Below, one piece after another: positions 52,809 to 63,010 of a stretch of DNA of 64,000 nucleotides. The notes below the pieces were generated by a model. The model did not search any database, was not told the DNA's origin, and saw nothing but the letters and a program-made list of their open reading frames with translations. The stretch's first letter is position 1. Each line of letters begins with the position of its first letter. A program made the translations under genes and the position numbers. Source of the DNA: Ancylomarina sp963977525 (lineage in GTDB: Bacteria > Bacteroidota > Bacteroidia > Bacteroidales > Marinifilaceae); contig CAXBPC010000010.1 in assembly GCA_963977525.1 (NCBI GenBank), positions 62,001 through 126,000 on the forward strand. The letters run 5' to 3'.

Positions 52809-55800
52809 TTATTTGTCTAAAGGAATAAATACTGAGAATACTGTTCCTTTATCCTTTTCAGAACTAACTTCAATTCTACCATCATTTAAGTCAACAAACT
52901 CCTTAGAAAGCATCAAACCAAAACCACTTCCTGTTTCTTCAGAGGTTCCAACAGTTGAGCTAACAGAATCTATATGAAAAAGCTGACCTACTCGCTCTTG
53001 GCTCATTCCTACACCGTGGTCACGAATTTTTATTCTAGCCATAGTACCAACTTCATCAATTTCAATATTAATAATATCTTCTGGGTAAGAATATTTAATT
53101 GCATTAGAGATTATATTTCTCACTACGGTATCAAGCATATATTTATCAGCTTTTACAAACAGATCTTGAAACTCTCCTTCAATCTTAATTTTCTTGACTG
53201 CAGCAAGTTTCTGATGAACTTCTAGATTATTTTGCATAATCACTCTTAAGTTGAATGATTCGGGGTTAGCTACCATATTTCCTTTTTGTACATTGGCCCA
53301 TTCTAGTAGGTTTTCAAGAAGCATATATGTATCGCCAGAACTTTTATGTATCATCTCTATTAACTCCTCTTTTTCTTCAGAATCTAAAACTTCAGATTGA
53401 TCAACCAACATTTGAGAAAAACCAAGAATAGCATTAAAAGGATTACGTAGGTCATGTGCTAGAATAGAAATAAACTTATCCTTAGCCATATTTGCAGCCT
53501 CTAACTGTTGGTTAAGTTGCTTTAAATTCTTTGTTTTTTCATTTATCAATCGTCTTAAACTTAACATTCTTAATCGAGACCTATTTTTGCTAGTTATGTA
53601 GGTCATATAAATTAATACTATTAAGAATGAAGCAAAAATAATGATACTATACCACCTTAAAAACCAGACTTCATGCACTCTAATTGGAAGAATTGCATCT
53701 TCACTCCAATAGTAATTCCCAGCATGCTTTGTTCGTAACTGAAGTTGGTAGTTTCCAACACTCAAATCAGATATTAATATTTGGTTTTTAGTTGTTAATG
53801 GCATCCATATAAGAGGCTTTCCCGATTCGGATTTAATACAATACTCAAATTGATTTTTTGCTTGAGGATAAAACAAACTACTTACATTAAAAAGAATGGT
53901 CGTATTTTTGTTCACCTCAAATCTCTTTTCAGGAAGTAATATATATTCATTCTCGAGTGCACCATAAAGTAAAGGTTTTGGACTTCTCCTAGGTTTTTGT
54001 TCTGAATTTGCATGGCACAACCCCTTACTTGTACCAACCCATAAGATTCCATTAGAGTCAACCACCATACTACCCACATTAGATAATTTTGAAGGTAATC
54101 CATCATCCACTGTAAATAATGTAAGGTCATTATCAATTTTTCTAAGAATACCTTTACTCCCACCAACCCATAAATTTCCTCTTCTATCTTTACAGAGTGA
54201 AGTAACTTCCTTGTCTGTATATTGACCTAAATCAACTAACTCAATTTCATTGTTATGGTACTTAAATAATCCTATTGAACTCCCAATAAATATACTATCT
54301 CCATCTATTTCAATATCGTTAGTCAAGAAATCTCTCCCTTGCATAAAATCTGCTTCAATACTAAGATTTCTAATACAATCACCTATAACATGGTAAACGT
54401 ATAAATATGAACTTTGATTGGACCCAGAAATAACTAAATCTGTAGGATTGAGATATTTAATTTGACAAGCCACACGTTCATTACCAAATTGCTGTAAATA
54501 TGATTTTTTCTCGCCTGTAACTAAATCAAGTCTAAAAAGTTCACCATTAGCAATAACCCAAGCCTCATGTTTTGCATGAATTTCAATATCTGTTACATCT
54601 AAATCCGATAATTTAAAATGAAACATGAGCTTCTTTTCATTATAACAATCAACTTCACCGTGAGAATTCCCTACAAGAGTCAGATTATTCCAAACAGCGA
54701 ATTTTGTAGAGTGAGTTGAATTTAACTCTAAATGTGTCTCAATACTATAACCTGGGTTGATTTTATATATATCCTTGTCATCTAAAAAGAATGCATCATT
54801 TTCATCTTTCCCTAAATCCTTAATATAATCAACGTAATCATCGATAAGTTGAGTTGAAAAATATTTTTTTTCTAGATGTACGACACCTGAGTTAGTTGCT
54901 GACCATACACAACCAAAACGATCCTTGTGTAGGTTATTAATAGTAAATGATGGGAAGCCTCCAACAGGATATATTCCAAAATTAGGTTGAAAATAAATTT
55001 CGATTAAGCCTTGAAACCATGTTCCAATGAGAAAATGCCCATTTTTAATAGTGATAATACTTGATGCAATTATATTTGGATCAAGTATTTTTTTCTCCAA
55101 AACATGCCCTTCCGGGGAGAATTTATAATTCATTAGTCCTTTTGATGTACCCAAAAGAAACTCATTACTTCTGTGTAAAAATAATGAATTAACAATATAT
55201 TCTGATTTTTCATTGATAGCAACGAAAGAATCAGCTTCTTCATCAAACTTATAAAACCAGCCTTTTTGTGACACTACTATAAGTTGCCCCTGATCTAGTT
55301 CCAGAAATTGATATGATCGCAAATTAGATGAAGATTTATTTTTTTCATCCATATTATACTTTCGAAGAGTATCCGTAGTGTAGCAAAAGAGATCAGTATT
55401 GTCTGATATCCAAATTCGATTATTACTATCTTCATAGATGCTTATAGCTTGCTGAGGAGTCTCATCACTATTATTACAATCAATAAATAAATCCAAACCA
55501 TTATGTTCTTTTCCTTGAATAAGCTTATAAATAGCATCATCAGCAATAGCTAGGATTGTATTATCCTTAAGAATTGAAAAGCTTTTAAAAACAGATGATT
55601 TCCCTTCAGGAATAGAAATAGAGTGAAATTCGTTATGTATAAGTGCAAATAAACCATTATCAGTAGCAAAGTGAGGTATGCCGTATCGATCAGTCACTAT
55701 ATCCTTAACTGATTCCGCTGGTAGACCATTCTCCTTATTATATTCACTCATACTAAAAATTGTACGTTGAGCAAACAAAGGCACGGTTGATAAAGAAATC

Positions 55801-55853
55801 ATCAACAGGCAAATAAGTGATATTCTATTAATAAGTGAATTCATGTAATCCAT
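52809..55853 (-). CDS. two-component sensor kinase with Reg_prop/Y_Y_Y periplasmic sensor
   Basis: 1014 residues. Signal peptide (ends LFAQR), then about 600 residues of Reg_prop beta-propeller repeats (GLPAESVKDIVTDRYGIPHFATDNGL, DRRGNLWVGGSKGILR, DSNGILWVGTSKGLC) and a Y_Y_Y domain (FEYCIKSESGKPLIWMPLT). One membrane helix (about 730-750) and a HisKA/HATPase kinase follow: FISILAHDLRNPFNAILGFSQML with phospho-His, NIISNAIKYSYPE, DHGVGMS and GSGFGLMLSKEF. It stops there; the receiver and AraC domains of hybrid HTCS proteins are absent. Its response regulator is not adjacent. ATG 55844 is an alternative start. Confidence 0.9.
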   Translation of the reverse strand: MDYMNSLINRISLICLLMISLSTVPLFAQRTIFSMSEYNKENGLPAESVKDIVTDRYGIPHFATDNGLFALIHNEFHSISIPEGKSSVFKSFSILKDNTILAIADDAIYKLIQGKEHNGLDLFIDCNNSDETPQQAISIYEDSNNRIWISDNTDLFCYTTDTLRKYNMDEKNKSSSNLRSYQFLELDQGQLIVVSQKGWFYKFDEEADSFVAINEKSEYIVNSLFLHRSNEFLLGTSKGLMNYKFSPEGHVLEKKILDPNIIASSIITIKNGHFLIGTWFQGLIEIYFQPNFGIYPVGGFPSFTINNLHKDRFGCVWSATNSGVVHLEKKYFSTQLIDDYVDYIKDLGKDENDAFFLDDKDIYKINPGYSIETHLELNSTHSTKFAVWNNLTLVGNSHGEVDCYNEKKLMFHFKLSDLDVTDIEIHAKHEAWVIANGELFRLDLVTGEKKSYLQQFGNERVACQIKYLNPTDLVISGSNQSSYLYVYHVIGDCIRNLSIEADFMQGRDFLTNDIEIDGDSIFIGSSIGLFKYHNNEIELVDLGQYTDKEVTSLCKDRRGNLWVGGSKGILRKIDNDLTLFTVDDGLPSKLSNVGSMVVDSNGILWVGTSKGLCHANSEQKPRRSPKPLLYGALENEYILLPEKRFEVNKNTTILFNVSSLFYPQAKNQFEYCIKSESGKPLIWMPLTTKNQILISDLSVGNYQLQLRTKHAGNYYWSEDAILPIRVHEVWFLRWYSIIIFASFLIVLIYMTYITSKNRSRLRMLSLRRLINEKTKNLKQLNQQLEAANMAKDKFISILAHDLRNPFNAILGFSQMLVDQSEVLDSEEKEELIEMIHKSSGDTYMLLENLLEWANVQKGNMVANPESFNLRVIMQNNLEVHQKLAAVKKIKIEGEFQDLFVKADKYMLDTVVRNIISNAIKYSYPEDIINIEIDEVGTMARIKIRDHGVGMSQERVGQLFHIDSVSSTVGTSEETGSGFGLMLSKEFVDLNDGRIEVSSEKDKGTVFSVFIPLDK

Positions 55854-56219
55854 ATGTTAATAATGATATAAGCTAATTTACGCATAAAAGTTTCTATAAA
55901 AAAACATTTCAGTTAAATAGAGGTGTTTTAACTTCCTAATCCATGCGACTATTGGGCATATTGGTAATAAGCAAGTTAAGGCCTGCAGGATGCTACACTG
56001 ATAGCATCTTGAATGATTTTCTTATTTCAATTTACCCACAAACAAAACACCTTCCATCTAAAGTCTAGCTTAAGATGGAAGGTGGATTGTTTTAAATATA
56101 GCAAAAATCACATGCGAATATAGTCGGTATAAACTTACTGCATACAATCGCTACATTCTCATGCACATAGGTTGTATTATCAATATTTTCAGCAAAACTA
56201 CAACAATTTAAACGTTGTA
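55854..56219. other. intergenic region
   Basis: About 365 bp upstream of the sensor kinase. Apart from the hairpin at 56051-56087 I see nothing in it. Confidence 0.5.
56051..56087 (-). terminator. hairpin terminator downstream of 56220 gene
   Basis: 12-bp perfect arms CACCTTCCATCT / AGATGGAAGGTG, 13-nt loop, T-rich on the minus-strand 3' side. Confidence 0.7.
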
Positions 56220-57194
56220 TTAAATCGCTCTTTCTTTTAAGTTATATCTAACATTTGCATTATTACTTTGACTAAATGTTTTTTTCAATTTATGAAGTGA
56301 AGAATAGTGCATCTTAGCTAATAATGTTACAAATAAACCGGCTGTATTTATTATCAAAAGTTGCAAAAGCTTACCTGCAGAATAAGTTTGTAAGGCCAAC
56401 TCTTCCCGATTAGCATTACTAATGTTTAACTCAGTATTTTCTCCCTGTTTAATGTAAGAAAGAAATTCATCATAATTTGCTTCTTGCATGGTGGTTATAT
56501 TTAAGTTATAGATTTTCAAATTAAAAGTATCTTGGAATCTTACTTCGTTCTCCAATTTTTGTTTTTCTCCTTCTTTTAGCTTTATATATTGACTTAATTT
56601 ATTGGTCTGAACAAATAATGATTTAGTCTTATAATTAAGAATTGGAGTAAGTGTCATCCCTAACTCTGTTTGTTCGCTAATCATTTCAAATGAATAATAT
56701 GGTTCTTCCATCCCATTCAATCGGGCCATAAACTGTGAAAAACAAGCTGCATACATTCTTGGTATAAGCTTAAACATTGAAACACCCTCTAGAATTGGAA
56801 CAGCAAAAGCTTCCTTTATAAGTTTTGTTCGTTTCCGTCCATCAATTCTATGATAAACGACATTATAAAATGAAGCTAGAATATTGTAATCTGTTAAGCT
56901 AATTTCTTCACCTTCATAATTAAATCTAAAATCATTGATTATTCTATGATATTCTGTATTAATCTCATATAAATGAGAATCAGTGATGACACATTCGATA
57001 GCTCTCTGGATTGGATTAACGCACCATAATTGATCAAAGATCCTCTGCTTTTCTTCTACATTTAGCACATCTATAGAATGAAAACTATGAAGATGTCTTT
57101 TAAGAACTAGAGATAATCTCTTCACAAAGGCATCAAGAGGGTTAAGTTCTTGAGCCGTTTCAACTTCACAATTGAGTGTTTGATTATCTAGCAT
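56220..57194 (-). CDS. unrecognised cytoplasmic protein
   Basis: 324 residues from ATG 57194 (MLDNQTLNCEVETAQ); the frame also opens at a TTG 14 codons upstream. I do not recognise it. It is mostly helical, with a central mixed region (YYSFEMISEQTELGMTLTPILNYKTKSLFVQTNK). A hydrophobic stretch near the end (KLLQLLIINTAGLFVTLLAK) could be one membrane segment. No metal or nucleotide motif is visible. It is flanked by AT-rich spacers and stands alone. Confidence 0.6.
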   Translation of the reverse strand: MLDNQTLNCEVETAQELNPLDAFVKRLSLVLKRHLHSFHSIDVLNVEEKQRIFDQLWCVNPIQRAIECVITDSHLYEINTEYHRIINDFRFNYEGEEISLTDYNILASFYNVVYHRIDGRKRTKLIKEAFAVPILEGVSMFKLIPRMYAACFSQFMARLNGMEEPYYSFEMISEQTELGMTLTPILNYKTKSLFVQTNKLSQYIKLKEGEKQKLENEVRFQDTFNLKIYNLNITTMQEANYDEFLSYIKQGENTELNISNANREELALQTYSAGKLLQLLIINTAGLFVTLLAKMHYSSLHKLKKTFSQSNNANVRYNLKERAI

Positions 57195-57602
57195 TCTATT
57201 TTGTAAAAAATATAAAATTACTTGTTGTATTGACAATTTTACTTAAAAATATACAAACTAATAATCTGAAATTTATAATAATAATTTATAAAGAACAAGT
57301 TTTTTTGTCACAAAACTGAATTTAATCACAGTTTCAAGCTCGTCTAAATAAGATAAGGCACCTTTAGTCCAAACAGCATTGTGTTTAATTTATGGAAATT
57401 TGTTTAGAATAATTGTTGTTTATTTTGATTGTATATAACAAATATCATTTATAACACAGTTTCTATTCTATTAGGCGTGATGAATTATTTAAACTAGTCG
57501 TATCTTTTCATTGAATAATTGATATAATATAGTTTTCAGATATAAAAGCTTATTTTTGAAATAGACTAATTCAACCAAAGACCTAACTGAAAATAAATCA
57601 CA
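57195..57602. other. divergent AT-rich spacer
   Basis: About 400 bp between divergent starts. A -7-like TATTTTTG at 57551-57558 precedes the C26 gene but has no -33 box. Nothing else is recognisable. Confidence 0.45.
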
Positions 57603-58697
57603 ATGAAATTTAAATTACTCTTACTCCTGCTATTGCCTGTAAGTATAATACAGGCACAGCTATTAAAGCCACTGCCCAATCATTTAGATAAACGTATCTT
57701 AATTGCTCATCCTACAGTCACTAACATTAATATTCTTTCGACACTTTCTACTAAAGGGTTAATAGACTTGAGTAATATTCAGCTCATCGGACTTTATCAT
57801 TCTAATGAAAAATACGACTATAGTAACGCACAAGCCGTGCTCGATACAATTAGTTCTATTAATATGTATTTAGTTGAACTCAAGGATAGCTTAAATGCTA
57901 ATAAACTCTACCAAAAGAATGAAATTAGTGATGAGTTTATTGAACTCTTTAAAAATAGTTCTGCGGTCTTTTTCTTTGGTGGACCAGATATCCCTCCAAG
58001 CCTATATGGAGAAGAACACAATCCTCTAACTAAAGTTTACGACCCATACCGTCATTACTTCGAAGCTTCATTTATCTATCATTTATTGGGCGGCTATCAG
58101 GATAAAAACTACACAGCTCTTTTAAAACAAAAGCCTAACTACCTAGTTCATGGTATTTGCCTTGGTATGCAAACTATGAATATTGCCACTGGTGGACGTT
58201 TAATACAGGATATACCATCTGAAATTTACAATAGCACTGAGTCAGAAGGCTTATCAGACCTTGGGGGAAATGAGATACACAGGAATTATTACAAGCAAAT
58301 GACAAAATATGAAGATTTTGAACTGACAGGCTTTCATTTTCATAAGATAAATTTTGAGGGTTCCTTCTTTTCTAAATTAACAGGTGCACATAAAAAAGCA
58401 ACACCTACAATTAACTCATACCACCATCAAGCTGTTGAGAAACTTGGTAAGGGATTTAAAGTTTCTGCAAAATCAACCGATGGGAAAGTAATTGAAGCCA
58501 TATACCATAAGAAATACCCTAATGTATTTGGCATACAATTCCACCCAGAGCGCCCTGGATTTTATAAACCTCTGGATAAAATTCAATTCAAGCCTGATGG
58601 CGATAAAAAGACTATACCTGAATGGATTGATCAAGAAAGCATGGATTTTCATAAGGCATATTGGAAAGCCATTAATGAAAGGCTTCAAAAACTATAA
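57603..58697 (+). CDS. secreted peptidase C26-type glutamine amidotransferase
   Basis: 364 residues. Signal peptide ends at IIQAQL. The class I amidotransferase triad is visible: Cys in VHGICLGMQTMNIATGG and His-x-Glu in FGIQFHPERPGFY, with SYHHQAV before it. This is the gamma-glutamyl-gamma-aminobutyrate hydrolase (C26) type. Because it is exported, it more likely hydrolyses gamma-glutamyl compounds than donates ammonia. A truncated second copy is found 1.7 kb downstream. Followed by a hairpin at 58760. Confidence 0.82.
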   Translation: MKFKLLLLLLLPVSIIQAQLLKPLPNHLDKRILIAHPTVTNINILSTLSTKGLIDLSNIQLIGLYHSNEKYDYSNAQAVLDTISSINMYLVELKDSLNANKLYQKNEISDEFIELFKNSSAVFFFGGPDIPPSLYGEEHNPLTKVYDPYRHYFEASFIYHLLGGYQDKNYTALLKQKPNYLVHGICLGMQTMNIATGGRLIQDIPSEIYNSTESEGLSDLGGNEIHRNYYKQMTKYEDFELTGFHFHKINFEGSFFSKLTGAHKKATPTINSYHHQAVEKLGKGFKVSAKSTDGKVIEAIYHKKYPNVFGIQFHPERPGFYKPLDKIQFKPDGDKKTIPEWIDQESMDFHKAYWKAINERLQKL

Positions 58698-59212
58698 AAC
58701 CAACTTACTACTTTTATTAGAACATCGAGGAAGTAAATAAACTACTTGCGAATGTATTGAATAAAACCTGATAAAGTCAAATAGGACCTATCTGGGTTTT
58801 ATTATATTTTCACACTTAAATATTTCTTCATTCATCAAATCTCTTTTCATTAAAATTTGATAGTTTTCAGTGAAAATTTATACTTATATCATCTAGGATA
58901 GATAATTTAAATTTAGAAATCCATAACAATCTATAAATTAGATCATTAAGCTACAATAACTACTGCGTGCTGATCCTAAATTATTTCATTTTTCTTAAAT
59001 CAAATACCAAAAACCATACCCTTTTAATACAATTAAGTAAGTTATAAATAGAATCTTACACTGTAAATAAATTTGTTTTTAGCAATTAGCTTACTTATTT
59101 TAAATAGCAAATCAATCAAAAGCAATAGACTCCCCAAACGATAGTGAAGGAATTACATTTCAATTCCTGCTCTATATAATTATTTAATCATCAATAAATA
59201 AGGAGTTTAATT
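58698..59212. other. intergenic region after C26 gene
   Basis: 515 AT-rich bp. It holds the hairpin at 58760-58803 and a TAAATTTG -7-like word at 59068-59075, about 140 bp before the acyltransferase. No coding sequence seen. Confidence 0.5.
58760..58803 (+). terminator. hairpin terminator after C26 gene
   Basis: AATAAAACC / GGTTTTATT with partial inner pairing and a T/A-rich tail. Confidence 0.55.
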
Positions 59213-59872
59213 ATGGCTAAAGTTATTATTTTTGGAGTTTTAGATTCTGCAGAATTGGCACATTGGTACTTAGAGAACGATAGTGAGCATGAGATTGTTG
59301 CTTTTACAGTTAATCAGGCCTATATCAAACAAGATTCGTTTAAAGGACTCCCAATAGTTGCTTTTGAAAATGTTGAAAAACACTACCCTCCTGCTGAATA
59401 TAAATTATTTGCACCTATGACTGGGCGTAAGATGAATCAATTAAGGGAAAAAATCTACTTAGAAGGGAAAAGTAAAGGTTACGACTATATTTCCTACATT
59501 AGTTCTAAAGCAACAACATTGGGTACTGGAATAGGGGAAAACTGCTTTATTTTAGAAGATAATACCATACAACCCTTTACAAAAATTGGGAATAATGTTG
59601 TTCTTTGGAGTGGTAACCATATTGGGCATCATGGAGAAATCAAAGATCATGTCTTTTTTACATCTCATGTAGTAATGTCTGGTCACTGCACAATTGAATC
59701 GCATTGTTTTTTAGGCGTAAATGCAACCCTGCGAGATAATTCACATTTAAAACAAGGGACTCTTTTAGCAATGGGTGCTTGCCTTACAGCTCAAGAAACT
59801 GACGAATGGGGTGTTTATGTTGGGAGTCCTGCTAAAAAACTAAAAGATAAAATAAGCCACGAACTCTACTAA
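59213..59872 (+). CDS. NeuD-like hexapeptide acyltransferase
   Basis: 219 residues. The N-terminal PglD_N-like Rossmann half (MAKVIIFGVLDSAELAHWYLEND) is followed from about residue 95 by left-handed beta-helix turns (GENCFILEDNTIQPFTKIGNNVVLWSGNHIGHHGEIKDHVFFTSHVVMSGHCTIESHCFLGVNATL). The His in GNHIGHH is the likely catalytic base. The end GVYVGSPAKKLKDK is typical. Members acetylate sugars in surface polysaccharide synthesis. No glycan genes are adjacent, so the substrate is open. Confidence 0.85.
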   Translation: MAKVIIFGVLDSAELAHWYLENDSEHEIVAFTVNQAYIKQDSFKGLPIVAFENVEKHYPPAEYKLFAPMTGRKMNQLREKIYLEGKSKGYDYISYISSKATTLGTGIGENCFILEDNTIQPFTKIGNNVVLWSGNHIGHHGEIKDHVFFTSHVVMSGHCTIESHCFLGVNATLRDNSHLKQGTLLAMGACLTAQETDEWGVYVGSPAKKLKDKISHELY

Positions 59873-60323
59873 GTTATTACAACACGACAAATTCTATGAT
59901 GTTGACATACAATTTCGGACAGAAAGAAGTCGTTCCAAACCTAATCGTGAGATAAAAATCTTCTATGAATAGATAATCGGGAAAGCAATTCAAACGTTCT
60001 AAAAAAAGAACTCGAATATGATACATACAGCCTTGGTAAGTTCTGAAAACCTATCTGCGTGCCTAGACCATACAGCTTTTAAAATTAAGTTTCGTTTACG
60101 ACTCACACCAACCCGACAGTCCCGACAAATCTGGGACTGTCGGTTTTTTTTATGAGGCTTGCATTACAATTCTTCTTCCTTTATTCTATTCATTTCCCTC
60201 ATAGCTAACTAATTCTTTAAACATCCTAGCCCCTTGGTATCCAACCCTACAAGTATTTTCTAGCTTGATAGACACTCGTTAAAGTTGTAACTTTATATAG
60301 AGTAAATACTAATACCTAAGATT
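59873..60323. other. intergenic region before pseudogene
   Basis: About 450 bp with the terminator at 60113-60150. The stretch 59880-60110 looks like decayed coding sequence, but I cannot identify it. Confidence 0.45.
60113..60150 (+). terminator. strong intrinsic terminator
   Basis: 11-bp stem CCGACAGTCCC / GGGACTGTCGG (60113-60123 and 60133-60143) followed by eight T. It is 240 bp past the acyltransferase stop. Confidence 0.88.
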
Positions 60324-60985
60324 ATGAAGATTCATTTATCTTTCTCATCCTGCTAATTGGCTGCAATTTAGACATTTCTCTGAAGTCGGATAAAAACTAC
60401 ACAGCACTTTTAAAACAAAAGCCTAACTACCTAGTTCATGGTATTTGCCTTGGTATGCAAACTATGAATATTGCTACTGGTGGACGTTTAATACAGGATA
60501 TACCATCTGAAATCTACAATAGCGCTGAGTCGGACGGCTTATCAGAGCTTGGGAGAAATGAGATTCACAGGAATTATTACAAGCAAATGACAAAATATGA
60601 AGATTTGGAACTAACAGGCTTTCATTTGCACAAGATGAATTTTGAGGGTTCCTTCTTTTTTAAACTGACTGGTACACACAAAAGAACAACACCGACAATT
60701 AATTCATACCACCATCAAGCTGTTGATAAACTTGGCAAGGGATTTAAGATTTCTGCAAAATCAACCGATGGGAAAGTCATTGAAGCCATATACCACAAAA
60801 GATACCCTAATGTATTTGGTATACAATTCCACCCAGAGCGTTCTGGATTCTATAAGCCTGTAGATAAAATTCAATTCAAGCCTGATGGCGATAAAAAGAC
60901 TTTACCTGAATGGATTGATCAAGAAAGCATGGATTTTCATAAGGCATATTGGAAGGCCATTAATGAAATAATCCAAAATCTATAA
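60324..60985 (+). pseudogene. chimeric pseudogene: lipoprotein signal remnant joined to C26 3' half
   Basis: Bases 60389-60985 (597 bp) align without gaps to 58101-58697, the 3' half of the C26 gene, so this is a truncated duplicate with the Cys and His-x-Glu residues retained. Upstream, in the same frame, is FIFLILLIGCNLDISLKSD, a lipoprotein signal with lipobox that does not belong to C26. Its ATG at 60324 (MKIHLS) is one base out of frame. So a frameshifted lipoprotein start has been fused to the duplicate. An internal ATG at 60455 could start 176 residues, but that would lack the N-terminal strands. Confidence 0.75.
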
Positions 60986-60989
60986 AATT

Positions 60990-61026
60990 AAAAGGCCTGA
61001 TTTGCATAGAGCAAATCAGGCTTTTT
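60990..61026. terminator. bidirectional terminator
   Basis: Stem of about 15 bp, CCTGATTTGC / GCAAATCAGG with flanking A and T runs, between convergent genes. Confidence 0.88.
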
Positions 61027-61065
61027 ATTTAATAAATCATTACTGGTTTTAGACAGCTATATAAC

Positions 61066-61578
61066 TTAGATACGTTTCATCATAGCTTCAATTTCTTTAA
61101 CTTGAGCAGATAACATTTTTTGCTTGTCAAGTTTCTTAGCCTCCGTTAAATAGTACTTAGAAAGCTTCTTATTTCTTTTCGACAAATAGATACCAGATAG
61201 GTTAAGTTTCGCTACTGCTTGATCCGTTGACGTTCTAAGACCTGTAGAAAGTGCTTTCTTGAAGTGCTTTTCAGCCTGAGAACCATTATTTTGTTGAGAT
61301 TCCACTAATCCAGAAAGATAATAGTAATAAGCCTCTTGACTTTTTATCATAGCTTCAGGATGTTTTACACGCCCCAATACATCACCAGCTTTATCAAACT
61401 TAGCTTTTCTTACAAAATAAAAAGCTAGAACATTTTTCTCATTTTTGAAATGGAACAAAACAAATAGACCAGTTACTATAAAAGCAAGTATGCCATATGA
61501 CACCATACTACTTACAAACAAATAGATAGATTCTAACAACAAAATTCCGGCAATGATTAGCCTTAGGTACTTTCTCAC
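61066..61578 (-). CDS. membrane-anchored TPR protein
   Basis: 170 residues from ATG 61578 (MVRKYLRLII); 14 codons further upstream is another ATG with no better context. Two membrane helices (about 7-42) are followed by soluble TPR-like helices (AYYYYLSGLVESQQNNGSQAEKHFKKALSTG, AKLNLSGIYLSKRNKKLSKYYLTEAKKLD). The TPR part probably faces the cytoplasm. The partner is unknown. Confidence 0.72.
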   Translation of the reverse strand: MRKYLRLIIAGILLLESIYLFVSSMVSYGILAFIVTGLFVLFHFKNEKNVLAFYFVRKAKFDKAGDVLGRVKHPEAMIKSQEAYYYYLSGLVESQQNNGSQAEKHFKKALSTGLRTSTDQAVAKLNLSGIYLSKRNKKLSKYYLTEAKKLDKQKMLSAQVKEIEAMMKRI

Positions 61579-62063
61579 CATAATAGATATTTTAAAATTT
61601 GATGATACAAAACAAACCATTTTTTAACACAAACAAACAAAATGAAGCTGTCTTTTTTCCATTTATTTAACAAGATTGAATCTGAGTGATGAATTCATGT
61701 TCCTGTTGGAGGTTTTGGTTCTTCTATTACCAATTTTTAACGCCTGTAAGCTAAACCATGTTTCCTTTATCAAGAAATGCCCTCCTGTGGGAAAACTGCT
61801 CAATAGTTATAGGCTTTCAACTCATTTCCTTTACTACTTCAATCGTGGTTTTTCTTTCACAATCTTTTTTTTTATTTAAAATTAGTCAGATCCAAACTTA
61901 TTTTAATTTGGCTCTGACCTGTGTAATTTGAGGAATTGTGAAAGGAAACACATTTAGGCTTCGTTAAATTTTAAAATGCCTACTTCTATATAATACAAAA
62001 AAAAGCTTGACAGTTCTGATGATTCAGTTCTATCAAGCTCACTAATTCTTGGTATTATTTCCT
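61579..62063. other. intergenic region
   Basis: About 485 bp. A hairpin with arms GTCAGATCCAAA / TTTGGCTCTGAC (61885-61896 and 61907-61918, one wobble) and the terminator at 61997-62039 are present. A 67-codon frame at 61676 looks non-coding. Confidence 0.5.
61997..62039 (-). terminator. terminator after PD-(D/E)XK-like gene
   Basis: On the minus strand AGCTTGATAG and CTGTCAAGCT enclose a smaller CTGA/TCAG stem; a run of eight T follows. Confidence 0.82.
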
Positions 62064-62825
62064 TTACTTGCGGAAATCTATTAATGCTTTCTCTACTATC
62101 TCCAAATCGTTTTCTTCCATGCGGATGATTTTATTTTTATCGTTGAACACAAAATCAGAATAAGATATTATGACCATAGAAATACCATTCTTTGGAAGCA
62201 CTTTAACTCTTCGTTCATCGTATATTCTTCGTAGCTCTTCTCTTGTCACCGTATTTGTATTCTCCTCATCATCTTCTTCATCACGAATTGCAAGAGGTCT
62301 AAAGTTCTGTATTTCTTTGTATTCTACAACCAATTGCAATTCTTCATAATAAGCATCAACAGGAAGCATGGTTTGGGTTTTTCCGTTTTTATGCAGATCA
62401 CCCAAAAGGAAATCAAATCTTTTATGACGATCAGCTTTTAGAGATAATACTTTATCGCATAAAGCTATAACATAGGTTTCGTCACTGTTTAAACGCATCG
62501 CTATCGGATCATTTTCCAGTTTCTTTTTTTCCTGTTTGTAGGGCGTATCCGGAGTGCTTGCATTGGTCGGAACAAAGTACCAATAAGTATGTTCACCATG
62601 TCTTTCTGCATAAACAAAGGGTATTAAAGCCAACTGATTGCTGTCATCGAGTTCTCTAAGGATTAAGCGAATTGGCAATCCTTTTTTATTATCCTTTGTA
62701 AATATTCCAGCTTTAATAAATGCTAGCATCAGATCTTTTACCGGTGCTATGGTAAGTGTAGCATTCGCTTTAAAATATTCTTCAATTACTGTGTTTATCT
62801 TTTCTATTTTGGAAAGATCTTTCAT
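62064..62825 (-). CDS. putative PD-(D/E)XK nuclease-like protein
   Basis: 253 residues. Residues 1-90 look like a winged-helix module. Residues 115-215 carry FDFLLGD and LPVDAYYEELQLVVEYKE, in which Pro156-Asp157 ... Glu168-x-Lys170 fits the PD-(D/E)XK active site, followed by REELRRIYDERRVKVLPKNGI, resembling the helix after the core in Vsr- or DUF559-like proteins. It is a soluble protein. Nuclease activity is inferred from the motif alone; no methylase or partner gene is adjacent. The leader has a perfect -7 box at 62915-62922. Confidence 0.6.
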   Translation of the reverse strand: MKDLSKIEKINTVIEEYFKANATLTIAPVKDLMLAFIKAGIFTKDNKKGLPIRLILRELDDSNQLALIPFVYAERHGEHTYWYFVPTNASTPDTPYKQEKKKLENDPIAMRLNSDETYVIALCDKVLSLKADRHKRFDFLLGDLHKNGKTQTMLPVDAYYEELQLVVEYKEIQNFRPLAIRDEEDDEENTNTVTREELRRIYDERRVKVLPKNGISMVIISYSDFVFNDKNKIIRMEENDLEIVEKALIDFRK

Positions 62826-62914
62826 ATCGATGTGACTTATTTATATGTCTATTTGATCGTACCACAAAAAAGTGGGTAAGCATTATTCAACTTCTTGGGC
62901 TTTATAATGAGGTG

Positions 62915-62922
62915 CAAATATA
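62915..62922 (-). promoter_or_regulatory. -7 element for PD-(D/E)XK-like gene
   Basis: Perfect minus-strand TATATTTG; no matching -33 box at 17-23 bp. Confidence 0.35.
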
Positions 62923-63010
62923 GATTTAAATTCACTGATAAAGGCTATACGATCTTTTCACAGTATAAAATAATTGGCATACGGATACACAATATACAGG
63001 CGCACGTTTG

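Noticed and set aside
61676..61879. 67-codon plus-strand open frame
   Set aside because: Hydrophobic low-complexity translation, no homology I recognise, no promoter; the frame runs into an A/T-rich stretch and hairpin.
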